Below, piece after piece: positions 18,162 through 30,100 of a DNA stretch of 64,000 nucleotides. Below the pieces are notes generated by a model. The model saw nothing but the letters and a program-made list of their open reading frames with translations, did no database searches and was not told the DNA's origin. The position numbers and the translations under genes are program-made. This DNA comes from Rhodeus uyekii (lineage: Eukaryota > Chordata > Actinopteri > Cypriniformes > Acheilognathidae): positions 694,501-758,500 of the forward strand of contig JAWRVZ010000219.1 of the NCBI GenBank assembly GCA_037043235.1. Direction: 5' to 3'. Numbering within the stretch: position 1 is the first letter of the stretch; each line of letters begins with the position of its first letter.

Positions 18162-21100
18162 GTGAGTTGGTGAAGTTGGATGTATAGTTTTGCATTACAT
18201 TTTTGTAATGCAACATTACATTTTTGTAATGCAACTTATTGTAATGAGCAACTGGATTTTTTTCCACTGCTGTCTCTCATTCAGTTCATATTTAACATCC
18301 AAACTGGTTCAGTTTAGTTTTCTTACATTTGATGTTTGTTTTCTTTATATGTAATACAAGTACAGCTCTATAAAGCAGCATTGTGTTAATTTATTGGATC
18401 AGACAGATAATCTGCAAAGAAACAATCTGAAATATTTTTGTCTTTTTCTCAGTATCTTCAGCAGGAAGAGAAAGAGAGCAGCATCTCCTCTTCAGCCCCC
18501 TGAACCTCTGTGAGTATATTGAATGTCTCACTGTATATTAACACAAGATCACAGAATGTGCACAGATACAACAAGAGGAAAAGGGTTACATTTTTATTTC
18601 ATTTCTGCAATAAAGTTCTTTAGACAGAAAAATAAAAAGTAAAAATCATGTTTTGTTTTTTTAACAACAAATACAACACAGAAACTGAAACCACTATGTG
18701 TATTTCTTATTTAAAATAGAAAACAGAGATTTAATTAACAGTATTGCATTAAAGGTAATTAGGGTAACTTAAGCAACTGGGTATTTTTTTCCACTGCTGT
18801 CTCTCATTCAGTTCGTATTTAACATCCATACTGGTTCAGTTTAGTTTTCTTACATTTCATGTTTGTTTGAAGTGTCTTACTGTTAACAAGACCAATGTTT
18901 TCTTTATATGTAATACAAGTACAGCTCTATAGAGCAGCATTGTGTTAATTTATTGGATCAGGCAGGTAATCTGCAAAGAAATATTTCTGTTTTTCTCAGT
19001 ATCTTCAGCAGGAAGAGAAAGAGAGCAGCATCTCCTCTTCAGCCCCCTGATCTCAGTAATGAAGCAGCGACCTTTGACCCTCTGTGAGTATAATCATGTA
19101 GACTGAGACATTCAACACAAGATCACAGAATGTGCACAGAAACAACAAGAGGAAAAGGGTTACATTTTTATTTTATTTCTGCAATAGTTCTTGAGACAGG
19201 AAAAATTAAAATCATGTTCTATTTTTTAACAAAGAATACAAATGATGTGAAGAGTCTCGTTTGGGACTTTTAAATACTGCTGATTTATTAAATAGTGTCT
19301 CTGCGCCTTCTCATTTCTCTTTTATATGTCTATATGACACTAGAATGTTTTCATGTACCGTTATTTTAACAGTAATCAGGAAATCAGTTGGACAATAGAT
19401 AAATGTGTGTGTGTGTGTGTGTACATATATATATGTATATATTATAATCTATTAATTTAATACTTTCTAAAGGTGGTTGTGTCGTGATTTCATATAGGAT
19501 CTTTTAATATTAGAGAAATTTATGTGTTTTAATCGCTGTTAAATCTTACTCTTTTCAGTGTTGGGAGAGCTGATCAGATCAGATGTGTGTCCTGTCAGAC
19601 CAGCACATCCTCCTCCTGTCAGAAACACATCAGTCATCATGACACAGAAGCAGCTCTGCAGCTCCATTCTCACCAACCAGTGCATGATGATCTTCAGAGA
19701 GTCAAACACCAGCACAAAACCAGCATGAAGAACAAGTATGAGAGCTTATTTGAGGGAGTCAAACTACAAGAGAATCAGACCCTCCTGAACAGGATTTACA
19801 CACAGCTGTACATCATAGAGGGAGAGAGTGAAGGAGTGAATGAAGAACATGAAGTGCTACAGATGGAGAAAAGTTACAAGACACTCCAAGACACTCCAAT
19901 CAACTGCAATCACATCTTTAATCCTTCACCTGAACCTGGATATGATGAGAAGAGAAGAGAGGAGAAAGATGAAATCAAGACTGTTCTTACTAAAGGCATC
20001 GCTGGAATTGGAAAAACCGTCTCTGTGCAGAAGTTCATTCTGGACTGGGCCGAGGGAAAAGCCAATCAGGATGTAGATTTCATGTTTGTGCTTCCATTTC
20101 GAGAGCTGAACTTGATTAAAGATCTTCAGTACAGTCTTCACACACTTCTGCTGGACTTTCATCCTGAACTTCAAGATCTGGACTCAAAGATTTATGATGA
20201 ATGTACAGTTGTGCTCATCTTTGATGGTCTGGATGAAAGCAGAATTACATTGATGTTTTCAGACAGTGAGAAAGTTTCTGATGTGACTGAGATTTCATCA
20301 GTGGGTGTGTTGATGTCAAACCTCATGAAAGGAGATCTGCTTCCCTCTGCTCTCATCTGGATCACCACCAGACCAGCAGCAGCCAATCAGATCCCCTCCA
20401 AATACATCAACCGTGTGACAGAAATTCAGGGATTCAATGACCCTCAGAAGGAGGAATATTTCAGGAAGAGAATCAATGATGAGCATCAGGCCAGCAGAAT
20501 CATCTCACACATCAGAAGAGCAAGAAGCCTCCACATCATGTGCCACATACCCGTCTTCTGCTGGATCTCAGCCACTGTGCTTCAAAATATCCTGAATCAA
20601 GATCTCAGTGCAGAAATCCCTCAAACTCTGACTGAAATGTACATCCACTTCCTGCTCATTCAAACTCATATGAGGAACCAGAAGTATGAAGAGAGAGATC
20701 CAGAGAATCTCCTGCAGTCCAATAGAGACGTGATTATGAAACTTGCTGAACTGGCTTTCAATCAGCTGATGAAGGGCAATGTGATGTTCTATGAGGAGGA
20801 CCTGAGAGAGAGCGGCATAGACGTCACTGATGCCTCAGTGTATTCTGGGATTTGCACTGAGATCTTTAGAGAGGAATCAGTGATTTATCACAGGAAGGTT
20901 TACAGCTTTGTACATCTGAGCTTTCAGGAGTTTTTTGCAGCACTGTATGTGTTTTTCTGCTTTTTACACAAGAACACTGAAGTTCTGAAAATGTTCCTCA
21001 CACAAAAGTCCAGAATTCGGTCTGGGAATGTTCATCTGGATGTGTTTCTGAAGGAAGCAATGAATAAAGCCTTGAAGAGTGAAAATGGACACCTGGATCT

Positions 21101-24100
21101 TTTCCTTCGATTTCTTCATGGTGTCTCACTGGAGTCCAATCAGAGACTCTTACAGGATCTGCTGATTCACACAGAGAACAACCCAGAGACCTTCAAGAAA
21201 ATAATCCACAACCTCAAACGAGGTCAAAAGAACAATGTCAGTCCTGAAAGATGGATGAATCTGTCACACTGCTTGATTGAAATGAAGGACAATTCTGTTG
21301 TTGAAGAAATGCAGAGGTTTTTAAAGTCTGAAACAAAAAGAAAAAGTCTTTCTCTTGCACAATATTCAACTTTGGCAAACATGATCCTGATGTCAGAGGA
21401 GGTGATGGATGAGTTAGATTTTGTGAAGTACAGTTTCAAATCAAAAGAGGGTAAATGGAGACTGTTACCTGCTGTGAGGAACTGCAGTAAAGCCATGTAA
21501 GTGTGACAATATAAACAATTATATGTATAATGCACATCAGTCTATTTTAGTCAATAGAATTAATATAAATAAGAATCCACTATGTACAATATACACATGA
21601 TAGGATGGATAGATAGATGAAGGATTTCAAACACAAAAAAAACTATCTGAATCAGTGCTTCTCAAACCTTTCCATGGTTCCTCACACTGCACATTTTGGT
21701 GTCCTCCTTCTAACACACATAATTTAACTCATAAGTTCATGAATAGAAACTGGAAGAATTTACTTGAATGAGATATCCAAACTGTGCAGTTTTTTTTTTT
21801 TTTTTTTTACAATATATTTAAACAATTTAATATATTGCCCATAAATATGTACATTGCATCAGTACAATATAATTCATTTTAACCAAATTCCTTGCTATTT
21901 TCAGATTAACATCCTGTAATCTCACAGATCAGCACTGTGAAATTGTAGCTTCAGCTCTACAATCATCAAACTCTCCACTGAGAGAACTGGATCTGAGTAA
22001 CAATGATCTGCAGGATTCAGGAGTGAAGCTGCTCTCTGCTGGACTGAAGAGTCCAAACTGTCAACTCAACATACTGAGGTTTGTCTTTCACACTGATTAA
22101 GTTTGTGATTTTTTTTTTTTTTTTTTTTGAGTACAAACCCCCATCAAGCATGTTAAAGATGAAAGTATTTTGAGAAATGGAAAATAGTTCTGTTTTTTCA
22201 TGATCTCTGCAAAATGTGTAGAAAATGAAAATAAAAAGTGAAAATGTTTATATTCATGAGTTTTATTATTTTATAAACATGTTTTCGTGAGAAAATGACC
22301 CTTCTCTAGGGTTTTAATTTTACTATTCAGTCCTACATTAGCCACTGGTGCTTTTTACTTCTAATTTTATTTTATTAATCTTTGTGTTTGGATTATTTTA
22401 AATACAAACTGAAATAATAAAATGTGCCATTTTGTTCTTGTCGGTTGATCCAAAACAGTGGCACATGGTTCTTAGAAATACAAGCAGCCTTTTACCTTTT
22501 TTTTACAAATCTTTAAATCATTTGTGCTGTAAATTAGTTTCACTTCATTTCTGGTACATCCTCCAGCTAGAGTTGCTCATGATCTTCACCAGAAGAGACA
22601 CTTCCTGACTTAATCTCCAAAAACCCATTGTCTGGACTGATTCTGGTTGGAATACTTCCAACTTTCTGTCATTTGCTTGTATAAGTTTGTCTATTTAAAC
22701 TCTGTGTTTCTACCCACTTTTTCCTTGTTCTGGGGTTTTGACTTTCTGACTGTTAACTGGATTGCCTTGTTTGTCTCTTTACCTGCTTGCCTGTTTTTCT
22801 GGACTGTGTCTGTTATTTGCTTTGTTCTGTCTACCGTGTGAATTTGAACAAAAAGTGTGTTAAATTTGGGTTCATGAACTTCAACCATTTTATCTAGGAG
22901 CTTAGCATTTTTTTTTATAATTGTGAAAAGACAACAACAGCTCTATGTACATATTAATTCCTGGTTCTATACGCTTTTGAGTTTAATGTAGACGGGCAAA
23001 ACAATTTTTGTTATTTTCAGGGATGGACTGAAATTACTGTTCTGGATGCACTTGGTTGTGCATCAAATGACTTCTTTAAAAAAGAATAGTAATTTCTTAC
23101 TTTAGTTTTTTTGCTTAATTCTATTTTTATTAGATTTGAATTAAATTCAATAATTTTATTGAATCTTTTATTTAAATAAAAATACCTTCCAATAAACTAA
23201 TCACACTATTATTTAAAATAACACACAAAAATTAGACTGAAAATAGGCCTGTTTTAAACTAATATTAAATATTTTCAATGCATCAATATACTTTTTAAAA
23301 AAAAATTCAGTTCAATGCAACAGAATCAGTTTTAACATTTATTTTTTTGACCAGTTACCAAAATAAAATATATTCCTACAAAGCTTTTATTATCAGAGCA
23401 TGTAATCAGATAGTAGGGATCAGATCATTGAATGAGAGATTAGCGTCATTTTACCAGTGTTGATCAGCACGGAAATTCCACATATTACAGCACAGTAGAG
23501 CTATTGCACACAGAAACCAGTCCAGAGGAATTTCATGGTATTAGGTATTTTCCGCTCATATTTTTAGCCTTTTTGGCAACTGAAATTTCTGTGCATCCCT
23601 AATTATTTTTTGCATTTCCAGATCAAAACTAAAATTTGTAAAATCTGCACGTCTGATGTGCTCACACAAGAATTTTGTTTTGTTGAGAATGTTTATTTCT
23701 GTTTTTGTTTCAGCTTTGTTGAGTTTTGCACACTAACATGAACACTGTTGTTATAGATTATCTGGCTGTATGGTGACAGAAGAAGGTTGTGCTGCACTGT
23801 TATCAGCTCTGAGTTCAAACCTTTCACACCTGAGAGAACTGGATCTGAGTAATAATGATCTGCGGGATTCAGGAGTGAAGCTGCTCTCTGTTGTACTGAA
23901 GAAACCAAACTGTCAACTCAACATATTGAGGTTTGGGTTTCACAAATGCATAACAAACACAACTACACAATCTTTGATGTTTTAATCTAGGTGTTCACTT
24001 GTCTGCTTGTAGCTACTACCCCATGCATTATTTTCCACTGAAGAGGGAGTTTATTAAGGGTCTTCCATCTACCTTTAGGATGAATTCACCTGGAGAAATG

Positions 24101-27100
24101 CACTGATTCAACTCACCAGCTTGTTATTAGAGACTAAAGACCTGAAAGATTGTGAGATGAGAGAGATATTTAAATGTTTTCTGTTGGAGTAATCCAGGAC
24201 CAGGGTTTGAGGGGACGGGTTTAGACACTTTTTCTGAAAAAGGCAATGTAATTTCCTTTTGTAATGACATATTTTCAGCTGCAGTGTAGGTTTTTATGAT
24301 GTTTAAAGTGTTGTTTTTCTATGAATATAGATTGAGTATAAACAAATACAGGAATTTTCACCAGATGTCTTGCTTGACTCTATTTTGAAAGACAGTTATT
24401 CTAGAATAAATGCAATGATTTTGTTAAAATGTTACCTTATTTTGTTAACTTATTATTTTAAATGACATCGAAATTCACAAAAACGTCCCTGATATTTAAA
24501 GTTAAGTATTTAAACAGAATATAGTTGGTCAATCAGATTATCTTAAGGATAAACAAGGGTCAACTGCAAACATTCTAGGTATGATCACTGCTGAGGAGAG
24601 AGGATTATTATAGTGAGATACCTTAACCATGGAGGCAGATATGTTGTTGTTATGTTTGAGATCTTAACAGCAAGAATTAGATTTTAGAGAAAAGGCTAGC
24701 AAGTTACTCTCTCTCTGAGACAGACGACTGAAGCTAGCAGAAATTCAGACATCACGATGAACAATCATGGATCAGTTGAACGTTAACAAGCAGTTTAAGG
24801 GTTTTTATGAAGAACAGGGAGAGATACAACAGTGAGGGGGAGGTGTTAGCACACACAGGTAGCAAACACAGGTAATCCTATACACGGGGTAAACAAAAGT
24901 TGATGAGATAATTAGCAAGACACATCTGAACAGAAAGCTCAATCAATTAGTAACCAAAGAAACAAACAGGCAGGGAAACGGAGGAGAACTGAACCAATTA
25001 ACCACAAAACGCTAGAATAGAACAGGAAAGCTAAATCAAACAATACAAAACCGTGAAAACTATAACACTCAGATCTTTAACTATAGAAGCTGAAGTAACA
25101 TTACATTCTCAAAGATAAAAATAGTATGCTACCAAAATTTTATGTACAGGTTTTTGGTCAAATAAATATTCTGATCTAAATTTAAGGAAGAAAATTATCC
25201 TCCTAAGTGATGTTAGCACATTTTTTAAAAAATTTTTACGTCTCTGCATGAAAAATGCAAAGGTAAAACGCTTAATCTCTCAAGATCTGAGCAGAGGAGA
25301 ACTAAACATATTTCCAGCTTCACTTGTTACTAACAATTTGACTAAATTGGTCATGTCACAAAAGTAAAAAAAAAAAAACAGCAATAAGCAGATATGACTA
25401 GAGTGAAGTTTGAATAAAGGGCAATAACATTTAACGTTCTGAACACTAATGTTTTTTTCCATAGTGCCACAGGTTATGGGGGTATTACAGTGCAAGCTCA
25501 TGGTTTAGGAGGACACTTGTAAAACAAGTGTCTTAGAAACCGTAATAAACTGTTTTTGAAGAAATTCTGTGATGGATAGGTTTAGCAGATATAATATACA
25601 GTTTGTACAGTATAAAAACCATAAACTGCATTATGTTTGTGCTCTAGTACCAGACCTTCATTTTGTGTGTGGAAATTGTTCCCATTCATTTTAAATCTGA
25701 GATCATTTTATAATTTCTCTCCATGCAATCAAAGGTTGAGGTTCAATCATTGTTTGTATTATCTTATTTTGAGGTGAATTATCCCTCTTAAGTCATACTG
25801 TACGAGTTCAGTTTAAATCTTAATACATTTTTAATTGATTAAGAAAAATATAATTCACTGATAAGAATGGAACAATGTTTATTAATGAAGAAAAATTCAA
25901 ACGTGGTGAAACTCATACAGAAGAAATAGTCATTCATTTATAGTCAATATGTCAGCTTTGCGTGGAGCGTGTGATGCGGAGAGTCGAGGGAGAGACTTGG
26001 AGATTGAAAATACTTTAATCAAATACGAAAACAAACGTCACTTCTTTGACAGACCAACAAACCCACCGTAAATCACAGACAATCTCATTGTTTTTGCCAC
26101 TGTGGAGAAAACATACTTCAACTTCATATTAAACTATTTTGATTTACCCCATTCCTCAGACCATTCCGAGAACCATTAGAGAACCTACACATTCAAGATA
26201 AAGCCACAAAAACCAAAGAAATCTCACAATCAGCTGCTGGGTCATTTAAAAATATTAAATAAATCCTTATGATGTTTTCATTCACTCTGATAAGCAGTTT
26301 AAATAAATATTATCTGTTACGGTGTCTGTGAACTAGAAATGTGTGGCCATTTTTATTCCAGTGAAATTTGTCAAGTCAAATTGAATATTAAATGAGGTAA
26401 ATGTAAAGGACAGAGTTTATCACTGACAGGCAGGAATCACAGACAAACAAGCATATCCAATGAACAGGCAGAGGGTCAAAACCAGAAAAAAAAAAACTTG
26501 TCGAACAACAAACAAGCCTTAGTAATAAGAGACAGATAACAAGATTAACAAGTAAATGAGATACAGCTGTAGACAATCAAAGATTATGAGACTGGGGAAT
26601 GAGTAATGGGAAATGCAGTCCTATTTTAAGTGGCAGTAGTCTGGATTTGAGTGTCCTCTGGTGGCTCTCAAGGTCACTCCAGCTGTTGATCTTAACAACT
26701 GGTAATGCAGTGTGACATGGTGAATCTAATCCCACAATCACAATCTGTTTTCATTTTTTTTAATAAACAGTTTTCAAATGAAAATGTTTTAATTTGAATT
26801 AAGTGTTCCATCAGTGAAACGTTATATTTTTGCTGCAGGAAAATTCAGTAGTATGAAAATTCATGTCGCCTATGGCTTGCTCAGTTGGGGAAACTTAACA
26901 CTTAAAATTCATCAATTGTATTGATTCACCTGCTCTTTTGGGGCTTCTGTTCAGGCAAACAAACTTTGTTTATATTGTTTTTTCTGTGACCACTGTAAAG
27001 CTGCTTTGAAACAATCTACATTGTAAAAAGCGCTATATAAATAAAGGTGACTTGACTTGACTAGTTTGTTGTGTAGGGAAAGCAGCAAGAACGTGTTGCC

Positions 27101-30100
27101 CTTGCCTGAGGTTATATTTATATTGTACATCTCTAAAATCAGTGTTCACTAACATGATTATTAACTGTTGTTGCAGATTATCTGGCTGTATGGTAACAGA
27201 GGAAGGTTGTTCTGCTCTGGCATCAGCTCTGAGTTCAAACCCTTCACACCTGAGAGAACTGGATCTGAGTTACAATCATCCAGGAGATTCAGGAGTGAAG
27301 CTGCTCAACACACTCACACATCTGGACAAACTCAAGTATGTTGAACAGAAACAATCATCATGTCTGCTTTCTGTGTGAGTTTTCCATTTCAGTGTGTGTT
27401 TGTGTGTGTGGTCGTCATGAGATGATGATTTAGTTCTCACAAAGAAAGAAACCCTTTTATTTAATATTACAAACTTATTTTCGTTGAGTTCAATTAAAGA
27501 AGAAAATTTGATATTGTTTCTTAGCAGTGTTTCTTGTAGTTAAGCGATTAATTGAGTGATGATTGAGCATTAGTGAAGAACATCTGGTATTATCAAGCAA
27601 AATTACTGGAGGAAAGAAAAACAAGAACAGGAAAAAGAGAAGAAATGGCAAGAAACTACAACTGAATTCCAGTCGCAGTCTTCTATGAAATCACATAAAG
27701 ATCTCAGCAGATTAAACAACTTTACAAACAGCATTACCAGCTTCATTTTTTACTAACCAGACTGACTTGACGATTAACAGCGGTTTAGATGTTGTTTAAT
27801 TGAAAATAATATTTTTTTGTTTGTTTGTTTTTGTCATTATGGAGATCTGTATTTACTTTAGTTTGGCCAGACGCTGACAGCATACCTGCAGACGCCTGAA
27901 TAATAATACAGTAATACCTCGAGATACGAGCGTCTCTACATACGAGTATTCCAAGATACGAGCAAGCCTTCGGGAAGGTTTTTGCTCCTAGATACGAGTA
28001 CATTTTTGAGATACGAGCACGCGTACTGACGCCGATGCCGACGCACTTTCACTTCAGTGTTCACTGACTTTTATGTGTCGCCCGCGAGTAGCTGATTTTC
28101 TCTTTATTTTGTGCATTATTCTTCATAATAGCGATGAGTTATAAGAAAGTGAGTGGTAAGGATGGTAGTGAGAAGAAGAAACGCATGATGACCATGGAAA
28201 TGAAGCATGAAATTGACGATAAATATGGGCGCGCCGCCCGCGTGAGTGATCAGGAGCATCAGGAGGAACTGTCGACTGAGGAGTTGATCGAGCTACAGCA
28301 GGTGTTGCAAGAGCTCAGCATTGAAATGAAACACCCTGATTAATTGTATACTGGTCGTGCTTCGGCGCTTTTTGACGACCCTTACCTTACTTATTTTTAA
28401 AGGGAGACAGAAACAAATCTCCCTCGATAGGCATTCCGTTAAAAGGTCTGCGCCAAGTGAAAGTTAGGGTAGTCAAGCGATAAAAGGGAAGAAAACAAGC
28501 AAAACAATAATATAAAATAGAAAAAATACATAAGGTAAGTTCAGTTATGTTAATTTAAGTTTAAGAAATGTAGTGTTTGTGTAAGTTACGATACGGAATC
28601 AAGTGTCGACGTACCAACCCCCCCTCCCTCCTCTGCACCTGCCGCTTCTGTCTATCTTCTGTCTGTAAAAATCACACCAATCCTTATACTGTATACATGT
28701 ACTATAATTGTGTGTCTCTATACTGTATCTCAAGGTATTACTGTACATACGTATACCTTGGACTACAGTTTACATATCAGAATTCTGTACGATTGTCAAG
28801 TGTTATATTGGCCAGACTTTGTTGAGCTTAATACATAATGTCACAGTGTTTTACATGAACATGTCATCATTTCCATTGCTTTAACGCACATATAAAGTAC
28901 TGCGAAACTCAAGATAGTCTGTGTCCACCCCTAACCCTAATTTAAAATCATTATTTTGTGTATTAGAATATATTATCATGCTTTAATGTAAAAAAACATT
29001 ATTTTGCACATACTGTACGTTATTGTAGCTCCTCTATGCCCAGTGTTTCTAAAGTGTGTTTCTATAACGCAAGGCCAGTGTTTCTAAAAGCAGTTCATTA
29101 TGATTGGTCAAACACCTCAAGCGTATGAGGGAAATTGAATGTCCCTTACCAAAATCACAAGCTCCAGCTTCCAAAGCGTTTAATAATGTAATCAGTTTTA
29201 CCATGTCAGTTTGTCCCCGAGTCAGATTCTGAAAATGCAGATGGCCAATCGATCGAACCTGATACTCGTCTGTATTTGCAGTACACAAGTAGTTCAGCTG
29301 CACGAGACACACTGCCAGTTTGAAACACAATGGGTTTCAGCTTTATTAGAGCGGTCGGTTTGCAATAGAACATATATATTTCATCTATACATATATTAAC
29401 ATCTATATTTGTCATCTTTTCACCACAAGTTATAAGAGGAGAACAGAGGATATTATGTTTGTAAATATTAATCCATCCATATTAATCATTTGAATGACAA
29501 ACAGTATCAGGCAAAATGTGATACTGCAAAAAAACTTTTGCAGATGCCACTTTTTTGTTTCCTGTTATTTTAAAAGTGTAAATGATGGAAATAAAATCAA
29601 AATTTTTTTTTTTAAATTACAAGAATGTATAATCTGTGATGTGATGCATTTTGGAGATGTTTCCATCTTTTTATGCACATTAATACACATTTTTACCTGG
29701 AGTGCCCAAACTTTTGATCCCCACTATAGATGGATGGATGATAGATAGATGGATGGATGGATATAAAAAAAAGATGGATGGATGGATATAAAAAAAGGAT
29801 GGATGGATGGATAGAGAGAATGATATATATATATATATATAGAGAGCGAGAGAGAGATGGACGGATTGATGGATAGATAGACAGACAGAAGGATAGATAA
29901 ATTCATAGATGATAGATAGATGGATGGATGGACAGATAGACAGAAAAATGATGGATAGAAAAAAACAGATGGATGGATAGAGAGAATGATCGACAGACAG
30001 ATAAATTCATAGATAGGCAGAAGGATGGATAGATTCATTGATAGATAGATATGGGTAGATAGAGATACGTTGAATCAACTGTTGGAATTTGAATCGCAGC

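Noticed and set aside
20192..20386. Minus-strand frames within the NACHT exon
   Set aside because: They are antisense shadows of a long, motif-rich coding exon.
29724..30038. A 104-codon minus-strand frame rich in Ser, Ile and Pro
   Set aside because: It is the translation of the GATA/GATG microsatellite.
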